DNA of 64,000 bases from the NCBI GenBank assembly GCA_026874595.1, contig CM049314.1, positions 53,551,812 to 53,615,811 of the forward strand, in the 5' to 3' direction. Every line of letters starts with the position of its first letter. The first letter of the stretch is position 1. Below are positions 49,101 to 62,400 of the stretch, piece after piece. The stretch comes from Sipunculus nudus. Its lineage: Eukaryota > Annelida > Sipuncula > Golfingiida > Sipunculidae. Under the pieces are notes generated by a model. The model searched no databases, had not been told where the DNA came from, and saw only the letters and a list, made by a program, of their open reading frames with translations. A program made the translations under genes and the position numbers.

Positions 49101-51841
49101 TGAGCAGAGATATCGTGTCAACAGTGTCAGAGGTATCGTGTCAGCAGGATGGTCGTATAAGCAGAGGTATCGTGTCAGCAGGATGTTCGTGTAAACAGAG
49201 GTATCGTGTGAGCAGGATGGTCTTGTTAACAGAGGTATCGCGTCAACAGGATGGTCATGTAAGCAGAGGTATCGTGTCAGCACGATGGTCGTGTAAGCAG
49301 AGGTATCATGTCAGCATGATGGTCGTGTAAACAGAGGTATTGTGTGAGCAGGATGGTCTTGTTAACAGAGCTATCGTGTCAATAGAATGGTCATGTAAAC
49401 AGAGGTATCGTGTCAGCGGGATGGTCATGTAAACAGAGGTATCGTGTCAACAGGATGGTCATGTGAGCAGAAGTATCGTGTCAACAGGATGGTCATGTAA
49501 ACAGAGGTATCGTGTCAGCAGGATGGTCATGTAAACAGAGGTATCGTGTGAGCAGGATGGTCTTGTTAACAGAGGTATCGTGTGAGCAGGATGGTAGTAT
49601 AAGCAGAGGTATCGTGTCAGCAGGATGGTCTTGTTAACAGAGGTATCGTGTCAACAGGATGGTCATGTAAGCAGAGATATCGTGTCAGCAGGATGGTCTT
49701 GTTTACAGAGGTATCGTGTCAACAGGATGGTCATGTAAGCAGAGGTATCGTGTGAGCAGGATGGTCTTGTTAACAGAGGTATCGCGTCAACAGGATGGTC
49801 ATGTAAGCAGAGGTATCGTGTCAGCACGATGGTCGTGTAAGCAGAGGTATCATGTCAGCATGATGGTCGTGTAAACAGAGGTATTGTGTGAGCAGGATGG
49901 TCTTGTTAACAGAGCTATCGTGTCAATAGAATGGTCATGTAAACAGAGGTATCGTGTCAGCGGGATGGTCATGTAAACAGAGGTATCGTGTCAGCAGGAT
50001 GGTCGTGTAAGGAGAGGTATCGTGTCAGCAGGATGGTCTTGTGAGCAGAGGTATCGTGTCAGCAGGATGGTCTTGTGAGCAGAAGTATCGTGTCAACAGG
50101 ATGGTCATGTAAACAGAGGTATCGTGTGAGCAGGATGGTCTTGTTAACAGAGGTATCGTGTGAGCAGGATGGTCTTGTTAACAGAAGTATCGTGTCAACA
50201 GGATGGTCATGTAAACAAAAGTATCCTGTCAGCAGGATGGTCGTGTAAGCAGAGGTATCGTGTCAACAGGATGGTCGTGTAAACAGAGGTATTTTGTGAG
50301 CAGGATGGTCTTGTTAACAGAGCTATCATGTCAATAGGATGGTCATGTAAACAGAGGTATCGTGTCAGCAGGATGGTCGTGTAAGGAGAGGTATCGTGTT
50401 AGCAGGATGGTCTTGTGAGCAGAGATATCGTGTCAACAGTGTCAGAGGTATCGTGTCAGCAAGATGGTAATGTAAACAGAGGTTTCGTGTCAGCAAAATG
50501 GTCGTGTAAACAGAGCTATCGTGTCAGCAGGATGGTCGTGTAAGTAGAGGTATCGTGTCAGCAGGATGGTCTTGTGAGCAGAGGTATCGTGTCAGCAGGA
50601 TAGTCTTGTGAGCAGATGTATCGTGTCAGCAGGAAAGTCTTGTGAGCAGAGGTATCGTGTCAGCAGGATGGTCGTGTAAACAGAGGTATCGTGTGAGCGG
50701 AATGGTCTTGTTAACAGAGTTATCGTGTCAACAGCATGGTCATTTAAACAGAGGTATCGTGTCAGCAGGATGGTCGTATAAGCAGAGGTATCGTGTCAGC
50801 AGGATGTTCGTGTAAACAGAGGTATCGTGTGAGCAGGATGGTCTTGTTAACAGAGGTATCGCGTCAACAGGATGGTCATGTAAGCAGAGGTATCGTGTCA
50901 GCACGATGGTCGTGTAAGCAGAGGTATCATGTCAGCATGATGGTCGTGTAAACAGAGGTATTGTGTGAGCAGGATGGTCTTGTTAACAGAGCTATCGTGT
51001 CAATAGAATGGTCATGTAAACAGAGGTATCGTGTCAGCGGGATGGTCATGTAAACAGAGGTATCGTGTCAGCAGGATGGTCGTGTAAGAAGAGGTATCGT
51101 GTCAGCAGGATGGTCTTGTGAGCAGAGGTATCGTGTCAGCAGGATGGTCTTGTGAGCAGAAGTATCGTGTCAACAGGATGGTCATGTAAACAGAGGTATC
51201 GTGTCAGCAGGATGGTCATGTAAACAGAGGTATCGTGTGAGCAGGATGGTCTTGTTAACAGAGGTATCGTGTGAGCAGGATGGTCTTGTTAACAGAAGTA
51301 TCGTGTCAACAGGATGGTCATGTAAACAAAAGTATCCTGTCAGCAGGATGGTCGTGTAAGCAGAGGTATCGTGTCAACAGGATGGTCGTGTAAACAGAGG
51401 TATCGTGTGAGCGGGATGGTCTTGTTAACAGAGGTATCGTGTCAACAGGATCGTCGTGTAAACAGAGGTATCGTGTGAGCGGGATGGTTGTGTAAGCAGA
51501 GGTATCGTGTCAGCAGGATGGTCGTGTAAGCAGAGGTATCGTGTCAGCAGGATGGTCGTGTAAGCAGAGGTATCGTGTCAGCAGGATGGTCGTGTAAGCA
51601 GAGGTATCATGTCAGCATGATGGTCGTGTAAACAGAGGTATTTTGTGAGCAGGATGGTCTTGTTAACAGAGCTATCGTGTCAATAGGATGGTCATGTAAA
51701 CAGAGGTATCGTGTCAGCAGGATGGTCGTGTAAACAGAGGTATCGTGTGAGCGGGATGGTCTTGTTAACAGAGGTATCGTGTCAACAGGATGGTCGTGTA
51801 AACAGAGGTATCGTGTGAGCGGGATGGTCTTGTTAACAGAG
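43165..51841 (+). repeat. 8,945-bp higher-order repeat, second copy
   Basis: Markers lie at 43,210, 44,390, 46,045, 47,122, 49,117 and 50,432, all offset by 8,945 from the first copy. After 51,841 the copies part company. The last interval is 1,995 bp here but 1,723 bp in copy one, a difference of 272 bp or eight monomers. The landmark GGAATATTCCTG recurs at 44,159, as at 35,214. Confidence 0.85.
46436..49745 (+). repeat. 3,310-bp higher-order repeat, first unit (nested in the 8,945-bp repeat)
   Basis: Landmarks here recur at +3,310: markers 47,122 and 49,117 against 50,432 and 52,427, and the TAAGAAGAGG variant at about 47,776 against 51,086. Before 46,436 the two copies differ (GATGTTCGTGTAAAC against GATGGTCATGTAAGC), which marks the boundary. 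One substitution was noted near 46,818. Confidence 0.8.
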
Positions 51842-53055
51842 TTATCGTGTCAACAGGATGGTCATGTAAGCAGAGGTATCGTGTCAACAGGATGGTCATG
51901 TAAGCAGAGGTATCGTGTCAGTAGGATGGTCTTGTAAGCAGAGGTATCGTGTCAGCAGGATGGTCGTGTAAGCAGAGGTATCGTGTCAGCAGGATGGTAA
52001 TGTAAACAGAGGTATCGTGTCAGCAGGATGGTCTTATGAGAATAGGTATTGTGTCAGCAGGATGGTCGTGTAAACAGAGGTATCGTGTGAGCGGGATGGT
52101 CTTGTTAACAGAGGTATCGTGTCAACAGGATGGTCGTGTAAGCAGAGGTATCGTGTCAGCAGGATGGTCTTGTGAGCAGAGGTATCGTGTCAGCAGGATA
52201 GTCTTGTGAGCAGAGGTATCGTGTCAGCAGGATAGTCTTGTGAGCAGAGGTATCGTGTCAGCAGGATGGTCGTGTAAACAGAGGTATTTTGTGAGCAGGA
52301 TGGTCTTGTTAACAGAGCTATCGTGTCAATAGGATGGTCATGTAAACAGAGGTATCGTGTCAGCAGGATGGTCGTGTAAGGAGAGGTATCGTGTTAGCAG
52401 GATGGTCTTGTGAGCAGAGATATCGTGTCAACAGTGTCAGAGGTATCGTGTCAGCAGGATGGTCGTATAAGCAGAGGTATCGTGTCAGCAGGATGTTCGT
52501 GTAAACAGAGGTATCGTGTGAGCAGGATGGTCTTGTTAACAGAGGTATCGCGTCAACAGGATGGTCATGTAAGCAGAGGTATCGTGTCAGCACGATGGTC
52601 GTGTAAGCAGAGGTATCATGTCAGCATGATGGTCGTGTAAACAGAGGTATTGTGTGAGCAGGATGGTCTTGTTAACAGAGCTATCGTGTCAATAGAATGG
52701 TCATGTAAACAGAGGTATCGTGTCAGCGGGATGGTCATGTAAACAGAGGTATCGTGTCAACAGGATGGTCATGTGAGCAGAAGTATCGTGTCAACAGGAT
52801 GGTCATGTAAACAGAGGTATCGTGTCAGCAGGATGGTCATGTAAACAGAGGTATCGTGTGAGCAGGATGGTCTTGTTAACAGAGGTATCGTGTGAGCAGG
52901 ATGGTAGTATAAGCAGAGGTATCGTGTCAGCAGGATGGTCTTGTTAACAGAGGTATCGTGTCAACAGGATGGTCATGTAAGCAGAGATATCGTGTCAGCA
53001 GGATGGTCTTGTTTACAGAGGTATCGTGTCAACAGGATGGTCATGTAAGCAGAGG
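49746..53055 (+). repeat. 3,310-bp higher-order repeat, second unit
   Basis: This is head-to-tail with the preceding unit and the match ends near 53,060. The same tandem pair is seen earlier as 37,491-40,800 followed by a shortened unit from 40,801 to about 42,896. The 3,310-bp duplication is therefore probably older than the 8,945-bp duplication. Confidence 0.8.
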
Positions 53056-55968
53056 TATCGTGTCAGCACGATGGTCGTGTAAGCAGAGGTATCATGTCAG
53101 CATGATGGTCGTGTAAACAGAGGTATCGTGTGAGCAGGATGGTCTTGTTAACAGAGGTATCGTGTGAGCAGGATGGTAGTATAAGCAGAGGTATCGTGTC
53201 AGCAGGATGGTCTTGTTAACAGAGGTATCGTGTCAACAGGATGGTCATGTAAGCAGAGATATCGTGTCAGCAGGATGGTCTTGTTTACAGAGGTATCGTG
53301 TCAACAGGATGGTCATGTAAGCAGAGGTATCGTGTCAGCACGATGGTCGTGTAAGCAGAGGTATCATGTCAGCATGATGGTCGTGTAAACAGAGGTATTG
53401 TGTGAGCAGGATGGTCTTGTTAACAGAGCTATCGTGTCAATAGAATGGTCATGTAAACAGAGGTATCGTGTCAGCGGGATGGTCATGTAAACAGAGGTAT
53501 CGTGTCAGCAGGATGGTCGTGTAAGGAGAGGTATCGTGTCAGCAGGATGGTCTTGTGAGCAGAGGTATCGTGTCAGCAGGATGGTCTTGTGAGCAGAAGT
53601 ATCGTGTCAACAGGATGGTCATGTAAACAGAGGTATCGTGTCAGCAGGATGGTCATGTAAACAGAGGTATCTTGTGAGCAGGATGGTCTTGTTAACAGTG
53701 GTATCGTGTGAGCAGGATGGTCCTGTAAGCAGAGGTATCGTGTCAGCAGGATGGTAATGTAAACAGAGTTATCGTGTCAGCAGGATGGTCTTATGAGAAG
53801 AGGTATCGTGTCAGCAGGATGGTCGTGTAAACAGAGGTATTTTGTGAGCAGGATGGTCTTGTTAACAGAGCTATCATGTCAATAGGATGGTCATGTAAAC
53901 AGAGGTATCGTGTCAGCAGGATGGTCGTGTAAGGAGAGGTATCGTGTTAGCAGGATGGTCTTGTGAGCAGAGATATCGTGTCAACAGTGTCAGAGGTATC
54001 GTGTCAGCAAGATGGTAATGTAAACAGAGGTTTCGTGTCAGCAAAATGGTCGTGTAAACAGAGCTATCGTGTCAGCAGGATGGTCGTGTAAGTAGAGGTA
54101 TCGTGTCAGCAGGATGGTCTTGTGAGCAGAGGTATCGTGTCAGCAGGATAGTCTTGTGAGCAGATGTATCGTGTCAGCAGGAAAGTCTTGTGAGCAGAGG
54201 TATCGTGTCAGCAGGATGGTCGTGTAAACAGAGGTATCGTGTGAGCGGAATGGTCTTGTTAACAGAGTTATCGTGTCAACAGCATGGTCATTTAAACAGA
54301 GGTATCGTGTCAGCAGGATGGTCGTATAAGCAGAGGTATCGTGTCAGCAGGATGTTCGTGTAAACAGAGGTATCGTGTGAGCAGGATGGTCTTGTTAACA
54401 GAGGTATCGCGTCAACAGGATGGTCATGTAAGCAGAGGTATCGTGTCAGCACGATGGTCGTGTAAGCAGAGGTATCATGTCAGCATGATGGTCGTGTAAA
54501 CAGAGGTATTGTGTGAGCAGGATGGTCTTGTTAACAGAGCTATCGTGTCAATAGAATGGTCATGTAAACAGAGGTATCGTGTCAGCGGGATGGTCATGTA
54601 AACAGAGGTATCGTGTCAGCAGGATGGTCGTGTAAGGAGAGGTATCGTGTCAGCAGGATGGTCTTGTGAGCAGAAGTATCGTGTCAACAGGATGGTCATG
54701 TAAACAGAGGTATCGTGTCAGCAGGATGGTCATGTAAACAGAGGTATCTTGTGAGCAGGATGGTCTTGTTAACAGTGGTATCGTGTTAGCAGGATGGTCT
54801 TGTTAACAGAAGTATCGTGTCAACAGGATGGTCATGTAAACAAAAGTATCCTGTCAGCAGGATGGTCGTGTAAGCAGAGGTATCGTGTCAACAGGATGGT
54901 CGTGTAAACAGAGGTATCGTGTGAGCGGGATGGTCTTGTTAACAGAGGTATCGTGTCAACAGGATGGTCGTGTAAACAGAGGTATCGTGTGAGCGGGATG
55001 GTCTTGTTAACAGAGTTATCGTGTCAACAGGATGGTCATGTAAACAGAGGTATCGTGTCAGCAGGATGGTCGTGTAAGGAGAGGTATCGTGTTAGCAGGA
55101 TGGTCTTGTGAGCAGAGGTATCGTGTCAGCAGGATGGTCGTGTAAGCAGAGGTGTCGTGTCAGCAGGATGGTAATGTAAACAGAGGTATCGTGTCAGCAG
55201 GATGGTCTTATGAGAAGAGGTATCGTGTCAGCAGGATGGTCGTGTAAACAGAGGTATCGTGTGAGCGGGATGGTCTTGTTAACAGAGGTATCGTGTCAAC
55301 AGGATGGTCGTGTAAGCAGAGGTATCGTGTCAGCAGGATGGTCTTGTGAGCAGAGGTATCGTGTCAGCAGGATAGTCTTGTGAGCAGAGGTATCGTGTCA
55401 GCAGGATAGTCTTGTGAGCAGAGGTATCGTGTCAGCAGGATGGTCGTGTAAACAGAGGTATTTTGTGAGCAGGATGGTCTTGTTAACAGAGCTATCGTGT
55501 CAATAGGATGGTCATGTAAACAGAGGTATCGTGTCAGCAGGATGGTCGTGTAAGGAGAGGTATCGTGTTAGCAGGATGGTCTTGTGAGCAGAGATATCGT
55601 GTCAACAGTGTCAGAGGTATCGTGTCAGCAAGATGGTAATGTAAACAGAGGTTTCGTGTGAGCAGGATGGTCTTGTTAACAGAGGTATCGTGTGAGCAGG
55701 ATGGTCTTGTTAACAGAAGTATCGTGTCAACAGGATGGTCATGTAAACAAAAGTATCCTGTCAGCAGGATGGTCGTGTAAGCAGAGGTATCGTGTCAACA
55801 GGATGGTCGTGTAAACAGAGGTATCGTGTGAGCGGGATGGTCTTGTTAACAGAGGTATCGTGTCAACAGGATCGTCGTGTAAACAGAGGTATCGTGTGAG
55901 CGGGATGGTTGTGTAAGCAGAGGTATCGTGTCAGCAGGATGGTCGTGTAAGCAGAGGTATCGTGTCAG
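52262..55968 (+). repeat. Higher-order repeat of about 3.7 kb, first copy
   Basis: Markers at 52,427, 53,980 and 55,601 correspond to 56,134, 57,415 and 59,070 downstream. Offsets are 3,707, 3,435 and 3,469 bp. The steps reflect an extra eight-monomer block in this copy (52,903 repeated at 53,175) and one monomer missing near 54,660. Confidence 0.8.
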
Positions 55969-58900
55969 CAGGATGGTCGTGTAAACAGAGGTATTTTGTG
56001 AGCAGGATGGTCTTGTTAACAGAGCTATCGTGTCAATAGGATGGTCATGTAAACAGAGGTATCGTGTCAGCAGGATGGTCGTGTAAGGAGAGGTATCGTG
56101 TTAGCAGGATGGTCTTGTGAGCAGAGATATCGTGTCAACAGTGTCAGAGGTATCGTGTCAGCAGGATGGTCGTATAAGCAGAGGTATCGTGTCAGCAGGA
56201 TGTTCGTGTAAACAGAGGTATCGTGTGAGCAGGATGGTCTTGTTAACAGAGGTATCGCGTCAACAGGATGGTCATGTAAGCAGAGGTATCGTGTCAGCAC
56301 GATGGTCGTGTAAGCAGAGGTATCATGTCAGCATGATGGTCGTGTAAACAGAGGTATTGTGTGAGCAGGATGGTCTTGTTAACAGAGCTATCGTGTCAAT
56401 AGAATGGTCATGTAAACAGAGGTATCGTGTCAGCGGGATGGTCATGTAAACAGAGGTATCGTGTCAACAGGATGGTCATGTGAGCAGAAGTATCGTGTCA
56501 ACAGGATGGTCATGTAAACAGAGGTATCGTGTCAGCAGGATGGTCATGTAAACAGAGGTATCGTGTGAGCAGGATGGTCTTGTTAACAGAGGTATCGTGT
56601 GAGCAGGATGGTAGTATAAGCAGAGGTATCGTGTCAGCAGGATGGTCTTGTTAACAGAGGTATCGTGTCAACAGGATGGTCATGTAAGCAGAGATATCGT
56701 GTCAGCAGGATGGTCTTGTTTACAGAGGTATCGTGTCAACAGGATGGTCATGTAAGCAGAGGTATCGTGTCAGCACGATGGTCGTGTAAGCAGAGGTATC
56801 ATGTCAGCATGATGGTCGTGTAAACAGAGGTATTGTGTGAGCAGGATGGTCTTGTTAACAGAGCTATCGTGTCAATAGAATGGTCATGTAAACAGAGGTA
56901 TCGTGTCAGCGGGATGGTCATGTAAACAGAGGTATCGTGTCAGCAGGATGGTCGTGTAAGGAGAGGTATCGTGTCAGCAGGATGGTCTTGTGAGCAGAGG
57001 TATCGTGTCAGCAGGATGGTCTTGTGAGCAGAAGTATCGTGTCAACAGGATGGTCATGTAAACAGAGGTATCGTGTCAGCAGGATGGTCATGTAAACAGA
57101 GGTATCTTGTGAGCAGGATGGTCTTGTTAACAGTGGTATCGTGTGAGCAGGATGGTCCTGTAAGCAGAGGTATCGTGTCAGCAGGATGGTAATGTAAACA
57201 GAGGTATCGTGTCAGCAGGATGGTCTTATGAGAAGAGGTATCGTGTCAGCAGGATGGTCGTGTAAACAGAGGTATTTTGTGAGCAGGATGGTCTTGTTAA
57301 CAGAGCTATCATGTCAATAGGATGGTCATGTAAACAGAGGTATCGTGTCAGCAGGATGGTCGTGTAAGGAGAGGTATCGTGTTAGCAGGATGGTCTTGTG
57401 AGCAGAGATATCGTGTCAACAGTGTCAGAGGTATCGTGTCAGCAAGATGGTAATGTAAACAGAGGTTTCGTGTCAGCAAAATGGTCGTGTAAACAGAGCT
57501 ATCGTGTCAGCAGGATGGTCGTGTAAGTAGAGGTATCGTGTCAGCAGGATGGTCTTGTGAGCAGAGGTATCGTGTCAGCAGGATAGTCTTGTGAGCAGAT
57601 GTATCGTGTCAGCAGGAAAGTCTTGTGAGCAGAGGTATCGTGTCAGCAGGATGGTCGTGTAAACAGAGGTATCGTGTGAGCGGAATGGTCTTGTTAACAG
57701 AGTTATCGTGTCAACAGCATGGTCATTTAAACAGAGGTATCGTGTCAGCAGGATGGTCGTATAAGCAGAGGTATCGTGTCAGCAGGATGTTCGTGTAAAC
57801 AGAGGTATCGTGTGAGCAGGATGGTCTTGTTAACAGAGGTATCGCGTCAACAGGATGGTCATGTAAGCAGAGGTATCGTGTCAGCACGATGGTCGTGTAA
57901 GCAGAGGTATCATGTCAGCATGATGGTCGTGTAAACAGAGGTATTGTGTGAGCAGGATGGTCTTGTTAACAGAGCTATCGTGTCAATAGAATGGTCATGT
58001 AAACAGAGGTATCGTGTCAGCGGGATGGTCATGTAAACAGAGGTATCGTGTCAGCAGGATGGTCGTGTAAGGAGAGGTATCGTGTCAGCAGGATGGTCTT
58101 GTGAGCAGAGGTATCGTGTCAGCAGGATGGTCTTGTGAGCAGAAGTATCGTGTCAACAGGATGGTCATGTAAACAGAGGTATCGTGTCAGCAGGATGGTC
58201 ATGTAAACAGAGGTATCTTGTGAGCAGGATGGTCTTGTTAACAGTGGTATCGTGTTAGCAGGATGGTCTTGTTAACAGAAGTATCGTGTCAACAGGATGG
58301 TCATGTAAACAAAAGTATCCTGTCAGCAGGATGGTCGTGTAAGCAGAGGTATCGTGTCAACAGGATGGTCGTGTAAACAGAGGTATCGTGTGAGCGGGAT
58401 GGTCTTGTTAACAGAGGTATCGTGTCAACAGGATGGTCGTGTAAACAGAGGTATCGTGTGAGCGGGATGGTCTTGTTAACAGAGTTATCGTGTCAACAGG
58501 ATGGTCATGTAAACAGAGGTATCGTGTCAGCAGGATGGTCGTGTAAGGAGAGGTATCGTGTTAGCAGGATGGTCTTGTGAGCAGAGGTATCGTGTCAGCA
58601 GGATGGTCGTGTAAGCAGAGGTGTCGTGTCAGCAGGATGGTAATGTAAACAGAGGTATCGTGTCAGCAGGATGGTCTTATGAGAAGAGGTATCGTGTCAG
58701 CAGGATGGTCGTGTAAACAGAGGTATCGTGTGAGCGGGATGGTCTTGTTAACAGAGGTATCGTGTCAACAGGATGGTCGTGTAAGCAGAGGTATCGTGTC
58801 AGCAGGATGGTCTTGTGAGCAGAGGTATCGTGTCAGCAGGATAGTCTTGTGAGCAGAGGTATCGTGTCAGCAGGATAGTCTTGTGAGCAGAGGTATCGTG

Positions 58901-59400
58901 TCAGCAGGATGGTCGTGTAAACAGAGGTATTTTGTGAGCAGGATGGTCTTGTTAACAGAGCTATCGTGTCAATAGGATGGTCATGTAAACAGAGGTATCG
59001 TGTCAGCAGGATGGTCGTGTAAGGAGAGGTATCGTGTTAGCAGGATGGTCTTGTGAGCAGAGATATCGTGTCAACAGTGTCAGAGGTATCGTGTCAGCAA
59101 GATGGTAATGTAAACAGAGGTTTCGTGTGAGCAGGATGGTCTTGTTAACAGAGGTATCGTGTGAGCAGGATGGTCTTGTTAACAGAAGTATCGTGTCAAC
59201 AGGATGGTCATGTAAACAAAAGTATCCTGTCAGCAGGATGGTCGTGTAAGCAGAGGTATCGTGTCAACAGGATGGTCGTGTAAACAGAGGTATCGTGTGA
59301 GCGGGATGGTCTTGTTAACAGAGGTATCGTGTCAACAGGATCGTCGTGTAAACAGAGGTATCGTGTGAGCGGGATGGTTGTGTAAGCAGAGGTATCGTGT
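55969..59400 (+). repeat. Higher-order repeat of about 3.4 kb, second copy
   Basis: Collinear with the preceding copy apart from the eight-monomer and one-monomer differences. GAGTTATC in copy one near 53,768 reads GAGGTATC in copy two, so a few substitutions separate them. Both copies contain the rearranged join GGTTTCGTGTGAGCAGG (about 55,649 and 59,119), which predates their duplication. Confidence 0.8.
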
Positions 59401-62400
59401 CAGCAGGATGGTCGTGTAAGGAGAGGTATCGTGTTAGCAGGATGGTCTTGTGAGCAGAGATATCGTGTCAACAGTGTCAGAGGTATCGTGTCAGCAAGAT
59501 GGTAATGTAAACAGAGGTTTCGTGTCAGCAAAATGGTCGTGTAAACAGAGGTATCGTGTCAGCAGGATGGTCGTATAAACAGAGGTATCGTGTGAGCAGG
59601 ATGGTCTTGTTAACAGAGGTATCGTGTCAACAGGATGGTCATGTAAGCAGAGGTATCGTGTCAGCACGATGGTCGTGTAAGCAGAGGTATCATGTCAGCA
59701 TGATGGTCGTGTAAACAGAGGTATTGTGTGAGCAGGATGGTCTTGTTAACAGAGCTATCGTGTCAATAGAATGGTCATGTAAACAGAGGTATCGTGTCAG
59801 CGGGATGGTCATGTAAACAGAGGCATCGTGTCAGCAGGATGGTCGTGTAAGGAGAGGTATCGTGTCAGCAGGATGGTCTTGTGAGCAGAGGTATCGTGTC
59901 AGCAGGATGGTCTTGTGAGCAGAAGTATCGTGTCAACAGGATGGTCATGTAAACAGAGGTATCGTGTCAGCAGGATGGTCATGTAAACAGAGGTATCGTG
60001 TGAGCAGGATGGTCTTGTTAACAGAGGTATCGTGTGAGCAGGATGGTAGTATAAGCAGAGGTATCGTGTCAGCAGGATGGTCTTGTTAACAGAGGTATCG
60101 TGTCAACAGGATGGTCATGTAAGCAGAGATATCGTGTCAGCAGGATGGTCTTGTTTACAGAGGTATCGTGTCAACAGGATGGTCATGTAAGCAGAGGTAT
60201 CGTGTCAGCACGATGGTCGTGTAAGCAGAGGTATCATGTCAGCATGATGGTCGTGTAAACAGAGGTATTGTGTGAGCAGGATGGTCTTGTTAACAGAGCT
60301 ATCGTGTCAATAGAATGGTCATGTAAACAGATGTATCGTGTCAGCAGGAAAGTCTTGTGAGCAGAGGTATCGTGTCAGCAGGATGGTCGTGTAAACAGAG
60401 GTATCGTGTGAGCGGAATGGTCTTGTTAACAGAGTTATCGTGTCAACAGCATGGTCATTTAAACAGAGGTTTCGTGTCAGCAGGATGGTCGTATAAGCAG
60501 AGGTATCGTGTCAGCAGGATGTTCGTGTAAACAGAGGTATCGTGTGAGCAGGATGGTCTTGTTAACAGAGGTATCGCGTCAACAGGATGGTCATGTAAGC
60601 AGAGGTATCGTGTCAGCACGATGGTCGTGTAAGCAGAGGTATCATGTCAGCATGATGGTCGTGTAAACAGAGGTATTGTGTGAGCAGGATGGTCTTGTTA
60701 ACAGAGCTATCGTGTCAATAGAATGGTCATGTAAACAGAGGTATCGTGTCAGCGGGATGGTCATGTAAACAGAGGTATCGTGTCAGCAGGATGGTCGTGT
60801 AAGGAGAGGTATCGTGTCAGCAGGATGGTCTTGTGAGCAGAGGTATCGTGTCAGCAGGATGGTCTTGTGACCAGAAGTATCGTGTCAACAGGATGGTCAT
60901 GTAAACAGAGGTATCGTGTCAGCAGGATGGTCATGTAAACAGAGGTATCTTGTGAGCAGGATGGTCTTGTTAACAGTGGTATCGTGTGAGCAGGATGGTC
61001 TTGTTAACAGAAGTATCGTGTCAACAGGATGGTCATGTAAACAAAAGTATCCTGTCAGCAGGATGGTCGTGTAAGCAGAGGTATCGTGTCAACAGGATGG
61101 TCGTGTAAACAGAGGTATCGTGTGAGCGGGATGGTCTTGTTAACAGAGGTATCGTGTCAACAGGATGGTCGTGTAAACAGAGGTATCGTGTGAGCGGGAT
61201 GGTCTTGTTAACAGAGTTATCGTGTCAACAGGATGGTCATGTAAGCAGAGGTATCGTGTCAACAGGATGGTCATGTAAGCAGAGGTATCGTGTCAGCAGG
61301 ATGGTCTTGTAAGCAGAGGTATCGTGTCAGCAGGATGGTCGTGTAAGCAGAGGTATCGTGTCAGCAGGATGGTAATGTAAACAGAGGTATCGTGTCAGCA
61401 GGATGGTCTTATGAGAATAGGTATCGTGTCAGCAGGATGGTCGTGTAAACAGAGGTATCGTGTGAGCTGGATGGTCTTGTTAACAGAGGTATCGTGTCAA
61501 CAGGATGGTCGTGTAAGCAGAGGTATCGTGTCAGCAGGATGGTCTTGTGAGCAGAGGTATCGTGTCAGCAGGATAGTCTTGTGAGCAGAGGTATCGTGTC
61601 AGCAGGATAGTCTTGTGAGCAGAGGTATCGTGTCAGCAGGATGGTCGTGTAAACAGAGGTATTTTGTGAGCAGGATGGTCTTGTTAACAGAGCTATCGTG
61701 TCAATAGGATGGTCATGTAAACAGAGGTATCGTGTCAGCAGGATGGTCGTGTAAGGAGAGGTATCGTGTTAGCAGGATGGTCTTGTGAGCAGAGATATCG
61801 TGTCAACAGTGTCAGAGGTATCGTGTCAGCAAGATGGTAATGTAAACAGAGGTTTCGTGTCAGCAAAATGGTCGTGTAAACAGAGCTATCGTGTCAGCAG
61901 GATGGTCGTGTAAGTAGAGGTATCGTGTCAGCAGGATGGTCTTGTGAGCAGAGGTATCGTGTCAGCAGGATAGTCTTGTGAGCAGATGTATCGTGTCAGC
62001 AGGAAAGTCTTGTGAGCAGAGGTATCGTGTCAGCAGGATGGTCGTGTAAACAGAGGTATCGTGTGAGCGGAATGGTCTTGTTAACAGAGTTATCGTGTCA
62101 ACAGCATGGTCATTTAAACAGAGGTATCGTGTCAGCAGGATGGTCGTATAAGCAGAGGTATCGTGTCAGCAGGATGTTCGTGTAAACAGAGGTATCGTGT
62201 GAGCAGGATGGTCTTGTTAACAGAGGTATCGCGTCAACAGGATGGTCATGTAAGCAGAGGTATCGTGTCAGCACGATGGTCGTGTAAGCAGAGGTATCAT
62301 GTCAGCATGATGGTCGTGTAAACAGAGGTATTGTGTGAGCAGGATGGTCTTGTTAACAGAGCTATCGTGTCAATAGAATGGTCATGTAAACAGAGGTATC

